DNA of 64,000 nt from Bacillus sp. MM2020_4 (GTDB lineage: Bacteria; Bacillota; Bacilli; Bacillales; Cytobacillaceae), in the NCBI RefSeq assembly GCF_011250555.1, contig NZ_JAANMZ010000013.1, positions 1 through 64,000 of the forward strand, in the 5' to 3' direction. The position numbers were made by a program, and so were the translations under genes. Below the pieces are notes generated by a model. That model saw only the letters and a program-made list of their open reading frames with translations. It was not told the origin of the DNA and did not search any database. This document shows positions 52,901 through 61,266 of the stretch, piece after piece (within the stretch, counting starts at the first letter, position 1; each line of letters starts with the position of its first letter).

Positions 52901-52918
52901 AAACTCAATAATTTTCAA
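49916..52918 (-). CDS. yhaN: YhaN, SbcC/Rad50-like ATPase with membrane hairpin
   Basis: This 1000-aa SMC-like ATPase has Walker A GENEAGKST (about 30-38), long coiled coils, and the C-terminal LSQGTMEQLY signature plus DDSFVNFD Walker B. Instead of a hook at the coiled-coil apex it has a hydrophobic hairpin of two helices (about 476-516: FFLFEFILFGLLLYGMF, then VLFSFGVLGCIGIALFMM). TTG start 7 nt after AAAGGAG. The partner is YhaO, encoded 15 nt upstream. The complex probably resembles SbcCD tethered to the membrane. Confidence 0.9.
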   Translation of the reverse strand: MKIIEFHIYGYGQLENLKITNLSDFQVFYGENEAGKSTIMAFIHGILFGFPTKQQSDLRYEPKHSSKYGGKIRIYHEEHGYAVIERIKGKAAGDVKVVMDSGVIGGEELLKELTGNFDKSLYQAIFSFNLQGLQNIHQLKDEDIGKFLFSAGTLGTEQLSKAETFLQRELDLRFKPTGKKPLLNERLQALHEISGELKKAAAKNKEYESLITKNDVLQEEMLAITDALQELAKKMEKLNEWKRIEPIFKEERRIKKELNELGEIRFPARGMERMEKLNQLIHPYQAEIVSISDRIENMKQELTTIEPTISLLENEPAILRLLNQIPIMEQWNLEKQQCEVKLAELEDKLSITREKLHLSLNEDDILAINTNIYMRNQVEIVSRKRQKLEETKVELEAQYQEEKNGLEEIEKDVRFVERQVLAKQERLQLEEQINAANDKKSLEWELNSIQEQIEIFKLANERDKTAKENINKQKRIQFFLFEFILFGLLLYGMFTKQWVLFSFGVLGCIGIALFMMKSTKPIKEEKGKQKLNGLIDKETNLRQKLESAKYLDITKLENQLQLDNQRLDELQLLKMSLKQQQIQYNKALTKWEEWEKESSQNKEQLLSISNELKIPEYIAVMFLQEAFELIEQCKSIYREKKQLQERLGQINQLQDQIEEGLKSYENRFLEVKGLDLHNSAYLLRNKLKEEHEKQIKSQERNGKLADLIADLKQKSQELVLLQSEHDKLLQTANTETELQFYERGEKAEKQAFLLERYNHLLSQLQYATLPEQAWESYLSIHDCDEVIAGLNLEASKFHSKLKELQENQASIKYEIQILEEGGVYSDILHHYKQKKFELEEAAKEWSVYCLSQQILAQTIDKYKNIHLPRMLSKAEEYMSILTDGSYNKIHLQKSGSGFLVEREDHTLFEAKELSQGTMEQLYVSIRLALATTLYEKYQFPIIIDDSFVNFDAKRTNKVIELLKTLERNQLLFFTCHAHLLPLFQRENILSIEKGAIQVIH

Positions 52919-52933
52919 AAGATCACTCCTTTC

Positions 52934-54154
52934 CTAAGAATGATAAAGTAATTCTATAAGCGTTTTTTCTGCTTTTTCCAGCAACTCATTTTGTTCCTCA
53001 AGTGATAAATGGGACAAATATTTTCTCCCAAACGGATGCTCATACAAGGGTGCTAACGCAGAATCAAATTGATCGAAATGATCAATTGTTTCAAATAGCT
53101 CTCCATAAAAATTGGTTTCTGTTTTCAACTGCTCTTTATCGATTGGCAGACTTTCCGTGATGACTAAGTCGACAACCCAAACAAAGGACTCTTCATCCTT
53201 TTCATCCTCTTGTAGGAGGTCTAAAAGTTCCACGTTCAAGCTTTTTTTTTCATCATCATTGGGTAGATAAATATTTTTCAAATAAAGAGTTACCAGTGTT
53301 CCTATTTGAGCTCTTCGAATAGTGTTGATAGCCGCTTGGCATAAACGAAGTACATCGTGAAAACTATTCGCTGAGTCAGCATCAATGACAGCTTCCTCCC
53401 AGATCATATCAGATGACTCGATAAAATCCATTTTTGTATCCAGGTCTGTCAATGTAATATAATAAAACCCTTTACTGCCGGACTCTTTCTTATTTCTTCC
53501 TTGAATATTGCCGGGATAGATAATCGGGGGATTCTCAGACAATACAGAACGTTTATGAATATGTCCCAATGCCCAATAATCAAAGTCTTTTTCCAGTAAA
53601 TCCTTGACTGAAAATGGAGCATAGTTGTCATGCTCCTTTCCCGTGCTTTCATTACCATGAAGAATGCCAATATGAAAATCTGCCCCCTCAGCTTTCTTAT
53701 AATTATCTATTTTCCGATCAAACACATGCCTTGTAGGATAACTAAATCCATAAAGATGAACGCATTCACCAGTCTTGGTATGGAGCATCATTGTTTCAAC
53801 CTCACCATGAAAAACATGAACATTCTCAGGCATGTCCAAATGCACCCAAGAACCATTTAAATGATCGTGATTTCCATGTACAACATAAACGGGAATATCC
53901 TTCTCAGCAAGCTTTAGCATTTCCGTACGAAAGCGAGATTGTGCCCTCAAACTGCGGTCCTCTCCATCGAATAAATCTCCTGCCAAGACGACAAAATCAA
54001 CCTCCCGCTCGATCGCAGCTGCTGTCAGCTTTTTCAATGCTATAAAGGTACTCTCTTTTACCCTAGAAAAAATAGGTGCTGGTAAATGCTTTAATCCGAT
54101 CATCGGGCTATCCAAATGTAGATCTGCTGCATGAATAAACGATATCTTTTTCAT
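52934..54154 (-). CDS. yhaO: YhaO, Mre11/SbcD-like nuclease
   Basis: This 406-aa metallophosphoesterase has all the expected motifs: AADLHLD (about 10-16), GDLFDGE, HGNHDH and GHIHK. It is the likely nuclease partner of YhaN. Functions in handling DNA ends are inferred from the family. An AAAGGA SD precedes the ATG. First gene of yhaO-yhaN-yhaM. Confidence 0.92.
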   Translation of the reverse strand: MKKISFIHAADLHLDSPMIGLKHLPAPIFSRVKESTFIALKKLTAAAIEREVDFVVLAGDLFDGEDRSLRAQSRFRTEMLKLAEKDIPVYVVHGNHDHLNGSWVHLDMPENVHVFHGEVETMMLHTKTGECVHLYGFSYPTRHVFDRKIDNYKKAEGADFHIGILHGNESTGKEHDNYAPFSVKDLLEKDFDYWALGHIHKRSVLSENPPIIYPGNIQGRNKKESGSKGFYYITLTDLDTKMDFIESSDMIWEEAVIDADSANSFHDVLRLCQAAINTIRRAQIGTLVTLYLKNIYLPNDDEKKSLNVELLDLLQEDEKDEESFVWVVDLVITESLPIDKEQLKTETNFYGELFETIDHFDQFDSALAPLYEHPFGRKYLSHLSLEEQNELLEKAEKTLIELLYHS

Positions 54155-54234
54155 AAATAATTCCTTTCGCCCTTTTTATTCATTGTAACACCATTAAAAC
54201 ACGAATGCACGTTCCTATAGTAAAATAATAAAAA

Positions 54235-54257
54235 GCTTTACCGGAAACCGGTAAAGC
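54235..54257 (-). terminator. yhaP terminator
   Basis: A 10-bp stem GCTTTACCGG / CCGGTAAAGC with an AAA loop is followed on the minus strand by TTTTATTATTTTA. Confidence 0.85.
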
Positions 54258-54263
54258 CATTCA

Positions 54264-55517
54264 TTATTCGCTTTTGGTTAATTGCAATGCCTTTTTAATA
54301 TCTTTAAAGGAATTAGATTTCCCATACATTAAGACACCGCCTCGGTAAACACGTGCCCCAAAAATGGCTAACACGGCAATGGTAGCAACAAGGATAGCGA
54401 TACCCAAGATCGCCTCCCACGCAGGGATTGTCAGCATCCCAACACGCAGGAACATAATCATCGGTGTAAAAAAGGGAATATAAGACGTTGCGGTAATAAA
54501 GGCTGCATCAGGTTTACCAAGTCCAAACATCGCAATCATGAATCCGGCTACAACCATTAGCGTCATCGGAGTAATCATCTGCTGTACATCCTCAATCCGA
54601 CTGACAAGTGAGCCCAAAAAGGCTGCAAGTGTGGCATAGAGGAAATAGCCGAGAATAAAGAAAATGACGGCATAGATGATGGTGGCTGTGGGAATATCAC
54701 CAAACCCGTAAACACCAAAAAAACCTTCCTTTAATGAATCCATGTTTTTGGTTAAGGAGAAATAACCGACTATCAGAAATGCCGCTAATTGTGTCAAACT
54801 TAATAGACCAATACCCAATATTTTCGCAAACATTTGCTTGATTGGCGAAACACTTGATATTAATATTTCCATTACCCTCGAGGACTTTTCTGTGGCTACC
54901 TCCATCGCAATCATGTTGGCATACATAATAACCGCAAAATAGATGATAAATAGGAGGACGTAAACAAGGCCTCGAGCCTGATTAAGCTCCTCTTCTGTTT
55001 TGGCATTCTTCTCAAGCGCCACTTTTTTAAAAGAAACTGGTTCATAAAGCTTTTGCAGCTGTGCCGGTGCCAAATTAATTTGAGAAGCCGCTAACATCGT
55101 TTTCACTTGCTGCAAAGCAGTTTGTAGATCAGTAAAAAGGGAGGAATCCGCGATGCTCATGGCTTTATAGGTTGCTACCGGCAAGCCTTCATCATTAAGC
55201 CCCAGCTGAACAACACCGGAAACATCGCCTTTTTCAACTGCTTTTTCTGCTTCCTTCTCACTTCCGTTGTAAAGTTTTAAATTGATATCTTTGTTAATTG
55301 TTTTTAGCTGTTGTTTAAAAGGGTCGTAAAGTTTCCCGCTTTCATCCAGTACAGCAACATTCTCTTTCCCGCCGTTTTTATCAAATATACTGATTATATT
55401 ATTAATATTCGTTAGAGCCAGGACAATCACAACAGTGATGATTGTGGTAATAATAAACGATTTACTTTTTAGTTTGTTTAGATAGGTATGAAATAAGATA
55501 ATCCAAAAGCTATTCAT
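54264..55517 (-). CDS. yhaP: YhaP, NatB-type ABC transporter permease
   Basis: This 417-aa ABC-2 family permease has one N-terminal helix, a ~140-residue extracytoplasmic loop and five or six C-terminal helices (with the EVATEKSSRVMEILISSVSP motif). It pairs with YhaQ. The ATG at 55517 overlaps the yhaQ stop by 8 nt; the frame extends upstream without support. Related to NatAB sodium exporters; the substrate is unknown. Confidence 0.9.
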   Translation of the reverse strand: MNSFWIILFHTYLNKLKSKSFIITTIITVVIVLALTNINNIISIFDKNGGKENVAVLDESGKLYDPFKQQLKTINKDINLKLYNGSEKEAEKAVEKGDVSGVVQLGLNDEGLPVATYKAMSIADSSLFTDLQTALQQVKTMLAASQINLAPAQLQKLYEPVSFKKVALEKNAKTEEELNQARGLVYVLLFIIYFAVIMYANMIAMEVATEKSSRVMEILISSVSPIKQMFAKILGIGLLSLTQLAAFLIVGYFSLTKNMDSLKEGFFGVYGFGDIPTATIIYAVIFFILGYFLYATLAAFLGSLVSRIEDVQQMITPMTLMVVAGFMIAMFGLGKPDAAFITATSYIPFFTPMIMFLRVGMLTIPAWEAILGIAILVATIAVLAIFGARVYRGGVLMYGKSNSFKDIKKALQLTKSE

Positions 55518-56409
55518 AAGAATTACCCACTTTCTCGATAAAGATATCATTTAAAGAAGGTTCTTCGAGGGCAAATTTTCGGATGAATCCTTTGTTAACA
55601 ATTTCTTTAAGTATACTTTCTGCCACTCTTTCTCCTTCAATCTGTAGAAGAATCCCTTCCATTGTTGGCGTTGCTTTTACAACGCCAGGATAATCTTTCA
55701 AAGAATTTAGGGAAAAATCGGCATGGATGATGAGATTTTTTTTGCCAAACTCACGTTTTATCTTCCTTAAGTCACCGTGAACTACCGTTTTTCCTTTATG
55801 CATAATGCAAAGATGTTCGCACATCTCCTCGACATGATGCATTTGATGGCTGGAAAATACAATGGTTGCCCCATTTTGTTTAAGGGTTAAGACAGCCTCC
55901 TTGAGCATTTCCACATTGACCGGGTCAAGCCCGCTAAATGGTTCGTCAAGGATTAATAATTTCGGTTTATGTACAACAGCAGCAATGAACTGAATTTTCT
56001 GCTGGTTCCCTTTTGACAGCTCCTCCACTTTTTTATTTTCATACTCTGGGATTTTAAAGCGCTCCAACCAAGATTTTAGTTCAATCAGCGCCTCACTCTT
56101 CTGCATCCCTCTTAATCTCGCTAAATAGACAATTTGATCTCGGACTTTCAACTTCGGGTATAATCCTCTTTCCTCGGGAAGATAGCCGACTAAATGGCTG
56201 GTGGAATAATCAATCGGCTGCTCATCCCAGGTAATTCTTCCGGCGGTATTATCGAGCAAACCTAAAATCATCCGAAACGTGGTTGTCTTTCCGGCCCCGT
56301 TAGCCCCTAAAAAGCCAAACATTTCTTTTTCAGGGATTGTTAAGGATAAATCGTCAACGGCCAAAAACTGCCCAAACCGTTTTGTGACATGTTCAAGTTT
56401 TAGAACCAT
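55510..56409 (-). CDS. yhaQ: YhaQ, NatA-type ABC transporter ATPase
   Basis: This 299-aa ATPase has Walker A GANGAGKTT, signature LSKGNQQKI and Walker B LLILDEP, followed by the C-terminal extension typical of NatA/DrrA proteins. The ATG at 56409 (MVLKLEHVTKRF) is 8 nt after AAAGGAG; the GTG at 56418 abuts the SD and is rejected. Coupled with yhaP. Confidence 0.92.
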   Translation of the reverse strand: MVLKLEHVTKRFGQFLAVDDLSLTIPEKEMFGFLGANGAGKTTTFRMILGLLDNTAGRITWDEQPIDYSTSHLVGYLPEERGLYPKLKVRDQIVYLARLRGMQKSEALIELKSWLERFKIPEYENKKVEELSKGNQQKIQFIAAVVHKPKLLILDEPFSGLDPVNVEMLKEAVLTLKQNGATIVFSSHQMHHVEEMCEHLCIMHKGKTVVHGDLRKIKREFGKKNLIIHADFSLNSLKDYPGVVKATPTMEGILLQIEGERVAESILKEIVNKGFIRKFALEEPSLNDIFIEKVGNSYE

Positions 56410-56534
56410 TTCATACACTCCTTTCTCTCATTATTACGAATGGTACCATAATTTGGTTTCATTTTCTTTCTTTTGCACTTTTTTTAGAATTATGCAAAAA
56501 TAGTAGTAAATCATTTTTTAAAGGGGTTTTTATA

Positions 56535-56720
56535 GTGAAGAATTATAAATTAACTGCATTTGAAGCAACTGGCGAAAAGATTTTAGACGAAACCTTTCAG
56601 GCGGAAAATGACGATGCAGCAAAGAAACTAGGGGAACAACTATTAGTAGAGAAAAACTTATTAGCAAAAACACATCGCTGCACATCACCAAATGGCAAGC
56701 TCTTACTTTTCCATTCGTGA
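56535..56720 (+). CDS. yhzD: YhzD-family small protein
   Basis: This 61-aa soluble protein begins MKNYKLTAFEATGEKILDE and ends RCTSPNGKLLLFHS, matching B. subtilis YhzD. GTG start behind AAAGGGG. The function is unknown. It lies between the yhaQ promoter region and yhaR. A GGCGCATGAA / TTCATGCGCC hairpin follows at about 56728-56750, without a T-run. Confidence 0.85.
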   Translation: MKNYKLTAFEATGEKILDETFQAENDDAAKKLGEQLLVEKNLLAKTHRCTSPNGKLLLFHS

Positions 56721-56759
56721 AACAAGCAGGCGCATGAATCATTCATGCGCCGCTAATGG

Positions 56760-57551
56760 TTACTGTCCAATGAAACGTGGTTTCCTTTTTTCAATAAAAG
56801 CCTTTATTCCTTCTTGGTGATCAATCGTTTCCCGCATTTTTTGCTGGCCATATTTTTCTAACTCCAGGATTTTTAATAATTGCGGTCGATTCTTCTCAGC
56901 CATTATTTTTTTCGTCTTAATCATTGCCTGAACCGGACGACTTAGCCAATCTGCAATTCTAGTATCCAAAGCCTCCTGGAGGTCTTCACCTGCTACCTCT
57001 TGAATCAGTCCCAGCTTGAACGCTTCTTCGGCACTAAGCATTTTTCCATCCCAGATTACTTGCTTTGCCTTCGTCTCTCCCAATCGTTTTTCTAAAAAGA
57101 AATGGGCACCACCGTCAGGAATCAAACCAATTCCAATAAAATTCATTGCCAATTTGCTAGCTTTATCGGCTATAATATAGTCTGTCGCCAACGCTAAACT
57201 AAAGCCCAAGCCTGCAGCGGCACCTGTAACAGCACTAATGGTTAGTTTCGGCATGCTATAAAGAGTGATGATTAGTTCACTAATGCAATCCATTACTGGA
57301 AAGAAGTCGCTCTCATTCATGTTTGAAAGCATTGTTTTAATATCACCGCCAGCTGAAAAGGCTCTCCCCTTACCTGTTATGACAACAATATCAACATCAT
57401 CAGAATCACTTAATTCCTTTAGTTTGCAAACTAGCCCCTTAATGACATCCGTATCCATCGAGTTTAAAGATTCCGGTCTGTTCATTTCCAGTGTTGCAAC
57501 GCGGTCAACAACTCGTAAATTTACCTTATCCGTTGTAAAATTGATTGACAC
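56760..57551 (-). CDS. yhaR: YhaR, enoyl-CoA hydratase family
   Basis: This 263-aa crotonase-fold protein has the oxyanion-hole motifs FSAGGDIKTM and AVTGAAAGLGFSLALATDY. The acid/base glutamates of classical hydratases are not clear, so it may be an isomerase or hydrolase. The GTG at 57551, 8 nt after AAGGGGG, is the best start; an ATG eight codons upstream has no SD. Confidence 0.88.
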   Translation of the reverse strand: MSINFTTDKVNLRVVDRVATLEMNRPESLNSMDTDVIKGLVCKLKELSDSDDVDIVVITGKGRAFSAGGDIKTMLSNMNESDFFPVMDCISELIITLYSMPKLTISAVTGAAAGLGFSLALATDYIIADKASKLAMNFIGIGLIPDGGAHFFLEKRLGETKAKQVIWDGKMLSAEEAFKLGLIQEVAGEDLQEALDTRIADWLSRPVQAMIKTKKIMAEKNRPQLLKILELEKYGQQKMRETIDHQEGIKAFIEKRKPRFIGQ

Positions 57552-57876
57552 GGCAAATTCCCCCTTTTCATTCATTTCAATTCCATTATATATGGATTAG
57601 CCAAGAATAAAAACAAGCTTTCTTAATATATTGAATTTTCTTTTCTACTGAAAACTAATATAGCGTTTCATACCAATCAGCAATAGAAAGATAATCAGAG
57701 AACTACAATTAACCACCTAATAAAGGCGGTGTGAGCAGAGCAAAGCTTCACATATTCATTGAGAAAAACTATCTTTTTCATTTAACCAGGATATACAGCT
57801 TGACTATTGCGCCGCTCCGCCCCTTTTTCACAAGGGAAACTAAAAGGCAAAGGAAAAATCCCTTGCCTTTTTTTCC
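57552..57876. other. yhaR - acyl-CoA ligase intergenic region
   Basis: These 325 nt hold no frame that I can support as a gene. A bidirectional AAAGGCAA-GG / CC-TTGCCTTT terminator is at 57850-57877. No FadR-type palindrome is visible here. Confidence 0.5.
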
Positions 57877-57877
57877 T
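57850..57877. terminator. Terminator downstream of acyl-CoA ligase
   Basis: AAAGGCAA-GG and CC-TTGCCTTT pair around an AAAAAT loop, with T or A runs on both sides. It most likely ends the minus-strand ligase gene. Confidence 0.75.
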
Positions 57878-59496
57878 TAACTTTTTCGCGTTACTTCTTT
57901 TTGAACTTGATCACGTAAGGCCATCTTCAGGAATTTTCCAACTGATGTCTTAGGAATCTCCTCCAGGAAAAGGATTTCATCTGGAATCCACCATTTAGTA
58001 AACTGTGGTGTAAGAAATTCTATTAATTCTTCTTTTGTGGTTTTCCCTTTATATGCATCCTTTAAGACTACACATGCAAGCGGACGTTCCTGCCATTTTT
58101 CATGAGGAATGGCAACAACTGCCGCCTCAAAAACTGCCTCATGTGCCATTAGAGCGTTTTCTAAATCCACCGATGAAATCCATTCACCGCCACTTTTAAT
58201 TAAATCCTTTGTCCGGTCAACGATTTTCACAAAACCTTCCTCGTCAATCGTCACAACATCTCCCGTGTGGAGCCAACCATCGTGAAAGGCATCCTTTGTC
58301 CGCTCGTCTTTATAATATTCTGATGCAATCCATGGGCCTCGAAGGCACAACTCTCCCATTTCATTTCCATCCCAGGCAACTTCGCCATCCTTACCAAGAA
58401 CTTTCATTTCTAACCCTGGAACAAGCGTACCTTGTTTGGCCCGCAAATCAAGTCGTTCCTCATAATCTAAATCTTCTTGGTAACTTTTTAACGTGGAGAA
58501 AAGGGCAAGCGGACTTGTCTCCGTCATCCCATATGCATGCATGAATGGCACATTATATTTTTGCTCAAAGGCTTTAATCATTCCTTTCGGCGCTGCTGAA
58601 CCTCCGCATAAGATTCCCCTTAAACTGCTTAAATCATAGGAACCCTCATCAAGTTCTTTAAGTAATCCAAGCCAGATAGTCGGAACACCGCTTGTTATCG
58701 TGACTTTTTCTTGTTCGATCAATTCCGCCAATAATTTTGGCGTGAAGTATGGCCCTGGAAGAACTAGTGTCGTTCCGAACCAGACTCCCGCAAACGGCAT
58801 TCCCCAGGCATTGGCATGGAACATTGGAACAACAGTTAGTGCAATATCTTTTTCACTTATGGCAGCACTGTCTGCTAGGCCTAAAGCCAAACTGTGGAGA
58901 AAAATCCCTCGATGAGTATAAACGACACCTTTTGGATTCCCTGTTGTAGCAGAGGTATAGCACATACCTGCTGGATCATTTTCATTAAGATCTGTTGGAT
59001 AGGTATAATCAGGATTTGCTTCTTCTAAAAGCTGCTCATAATGGTAAACAGGAGAGAGTTTGGTCTTCGGTAATTCTTTTTCATCGGTCATAATAATAAA
59101 TGCCTTAACCGTTTTTAATTCTGCCGCACAGCTTTCGAGTAATGGCAGGATGTCTGAATCAACGAGAAGAACCTTATCTTCGGCATGATTGATAATGTAG
59201 GATATATGCTGAGGTGATAAGCGGATGTTAATCGTATGCAAAACGGCACCCATACATGGAATCGCAAAATAGGCCTCCAGGTGACGGTGATGGTTCCAGG
59301 CTAATGTTCCTACCCTTTCACCTTTCGTTACTCCTAATTTGGTTAGGCTATCAGCAAGCCTCCTCGTTCTTTCGGCAACTTGGTTATAGGTAAATCGCTG
59401 AATACCGCTTGCCGTCCTGGATACCACTTGTTTCTTCGGAAAATACTTTTCTGCCCTCTCAATCATTTGAGTCATCGTTAAAGGTGTTTGCATCAT
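57877..59496 (-). CDS. Long-chain fatty acid-CoA ligase, second copy
   Basis: This 539-aa AMP-forming acyl-CoA synthetase has the ATP loop YTSATTGNPKGVVYT (about 185-199), in which the usual Gly of SGTTG is Ala. HAYGMTETSP and WLHTGDVVTIDEEGF are also present. It differs clearly from YhfL (27635-29197). A GGAGGGGGA SD precedes the start. Upstream of it lies only a half-site resembling the FadR operator (GAATGAATGCG), so its regulation is uncertain. The neighbour YhaR fits a fatty-acid context. Confidence 0.9.
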   Translation of the reverse strand: MMQTPLTMTQMIERAEKYFPKKQVVSRTASGIQRFTYNQVAERTRRLADSLTKLGVTKGERVGTLAWNHHRHLEAYFAIPCMGAVLHTINIRLSPQHISYIINHAEDKVLLVDSDILPLLESCAAELKTVKAFIIMTDEKELPKTKLSPVYHYEQLLEEANPDYTYPTDLNENDPAGMCYTSATTGNPKGVVYTHRGIFLHSLALGLADSAAISEKDIALTVVPMFHANAWGMPFAGVWFGTTLVLPGPYFTPKLLAELIEQEKVTITSGVPTIWLGLLKELDEGSYDLSSLRGILCGGSAAPKGMIKAFEQKYNVPFMHAYGMTETSPLALFSTLKSYQEDLDYEERLDLRAKQGTLVPGLEMKVLGKDGEVAWDGNEMGELCLRGPWIASEYYKDERTKDAFHDGWLHTGDVVTIDEEGFVKIVDRTKDLIKSGGEWISSVDLENALMAHEAVFEAAVVAIPHEKWQERPLACVVLKDAYKGKTTKEELIEFLTPQFTKWWIPDEILFLEEIPKTSVGKFLKMALRDQVQKEVTRKS

Positions 59497-59632
59497 TACT
59501 AAATCTCCCCCTCCAAGAATGAATGCGTTTTAAATACCCCAAAGAAGTGTATGGGGCAATCCATATAAGTATTCGACATCAAGAATAATTAACCCTTTAT
59601 TAAGAACAATTAAAATAAAAAAAGTCTCCCAC

Positions 59633-61135
59633 TTATTTTAAGCAGGAGAATAACTCATCAAGGATTTTTATTTTATCATTTGTATAGGATTCAAAGCCGT
59701 CATTATAGGATTTGGGATCCTTTGGATTGGAAAATTGGGTAATCTTCCCTGTAATTGGATCAATAAATTTGCTCGCCGCTCCACAGCCAAGTCCAATAAT
59801 TGTTTGTTGCTCCTCCATGATCATGATATTATAGATACTTTCTTGATCAGGGAACGAGTAACCGACATTTTCAAGATTACCAAGTATGTTTTTTTGTCTG
59901 TATAAATAATATGGTACATAGCCGTGATCTTTCGTCCAATCCTGTGCAAGTTCCATCATACCTTCGACTTCTTCACGTTCAGCTACCTTATATTTCTCTT
60001 TATTCTTGGTCATTTCTGATGCCCGCTTGAACGACAACGTATGGACTGTCAAAGACTCAGGCATTAGTTTTTCTGTTTCAGCTAAAGAATGGGTAAACTC
60101 TGAAATTCCCTCACCTGGCAACCCGATAATCAAGTCCATATTTATATTATTCATACCCATTTCCCGAGCTAAATGGTATTTTTCAATTGTTTCAGTAACG
60201 GTATGATGCCTGCCGATAGCCTTCAATGTTTCTTGTGTGTAGGATTGTGGATTAATACTGATCCGGTCAATATGCCACTTTTTCAAGATTTCTAATTTTT
60301 CAGGTGTAATCGTATCGGGCCGACCCGCTTCAACGGTAATTTCGCGGATATTTTCTACATCTGGAAACGACAAGTACATTTCCTCATAAAGCATATCCAT
60401 TTCTTCTGCGGTGATACTCGTTGGCGTACCGCCGCCATAATAAACAGTAGTTATCCGCACTCCATTCTCCTTCAACCAGGCACCAATTTTCTTCATTTCA
60501 TAATGGAGCCCGCCTAAGAATGAATCCACTGAGCCTTGCCTTCCGTTTATGGCATAGGCAGGAAAAGTGCAGTAGGCACATTTTGTTGGACAAAAAGGAA
60601 TCCCAATATAGATACTGACTTCTTTTTGCAGTGAGTACAGGTCAGGAACAACGGCAAGCTGGCGGTCAACGATTTGCTGCATCAGCTCGATTTTTTCGTT
60701 TGTGATTAAGTAATCATCCATTAATTGCTGATGCGCTTCCTGTAACGGAACCCCTTCTCGGACTTTACGATGAAGTAATTTGGTGGGTCTGATTCCCGTC
60801 AATATCCCCCATTTTTGGGTAATACCTGTCCAATTCTGCAACACCGTTAAATAAACATGAGCAACGGCATTTTTTATTTGTTTAAATTTTTCCTTTTCAG
60901 AATCATCCAGTAAGAATTCCTTTTGGTAATCAGAAGCAATTACTTTTCCGCCCTTGTCTGTTAATTCTGCTGAAACTGAAATCTGTTTCAGGACTTGCAA
61001 ATTAAATATTATTTGTACATCCGCCTCTTCAGCATTTGCCATAATAATCTTTGTTTCTTCAAAGAATAAATTAGCAATGAGCTGCAACGGTCGGCTGAAT
61101 CTTTCATCCTCTAACCCTAGTATCGAAATTCTCAA
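59633..61135 (-). CDS. hemZ: HemZ, radical SAM coproporphyrinogen dehydrogenase-like
   Basis: This 500-aa radical SAM protein has the cluster motif Cys182-x3-Cys186-x2-Cys189 (FCPTKCAYCTFPAY), then YYGGGTPT and HTLSFKRAS segments of the HemN family. The ~170-residue N-terminal region is typical of HemZ. B. subtilis HemZ was proposed as an anaerobic coproporphyrinogen oxidase; family members can also be HemW-like. TTG start 6 nt after AAAGGTG. Confidence 0.9.
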   Translation of the reverse strand: MRISILGLEDERFSRPLQLIANLFFEETKIIMANAEEADVQIIFNLQVLKQISVSAELTDKGGKVIASDYQKEFLLDDSEKEKFKQIKNAVAHVYLTVLQNWTGITQKWGILTGIRPTKLLHRKVREGVPLQEAHQQLMDDYLITNEKIELMQQIVDRQLAVVPDLYSLQKEVSIYIGIPFCPTKCAYCTFPAYAINGRQGSVDSFLGGLHYEMKKIGAWLKENGVRITTVYYGGGTPTSITAEEMDMLYEEMYLSFPDVENIREITVEAGRPDTITPEKLEILKKWHIDRISINPQSYTQETLKAIGRHHTVTETIEKYHLAREMGMNNINMDLIIGLPGEGISEFTHSLAETEKLMPESLTVHTLSFKRASEMTKNKEKYKVAEREEVEGMMELAQDWTKDHGYVPYYLYRQKNILGNLENVGYSFPDQESIYNIMIMEEQQTIIGLGCGAASKFIDPITGKITQFSNPKDPKSYNDGFESYTNDKIKILDELFSCLK

Positions 61136-61229
61136 TCATATCACCTTTCAGTTTTAACTTTCTTAAGTGTACAGAATCAGAAAACTAAGGTCAATACAGT
61201 GGAAATCTTTCTCAAGCCATAAGTAAAAA

Positions 61230-61257
61230 GATATCAAAGGCAATTGCCCATGATATC
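61230..61257 (-). terminator. yhaX terminator
   Basis: GATATCA-GGCA pairs with TGCC-TGATATC and is followed by CTTTTTAC on the minus strand, just past the yhaX stop. Confidence 0.75.
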
Positions 61258-61266
61258 ACTTGGAAG

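Noticed and set aside
59500..59535. FadR operator upstream of the second acyl-CoA ligase
   Set aside because: Only a GAATGAATG half-site is present; the other arm is not palindromic.
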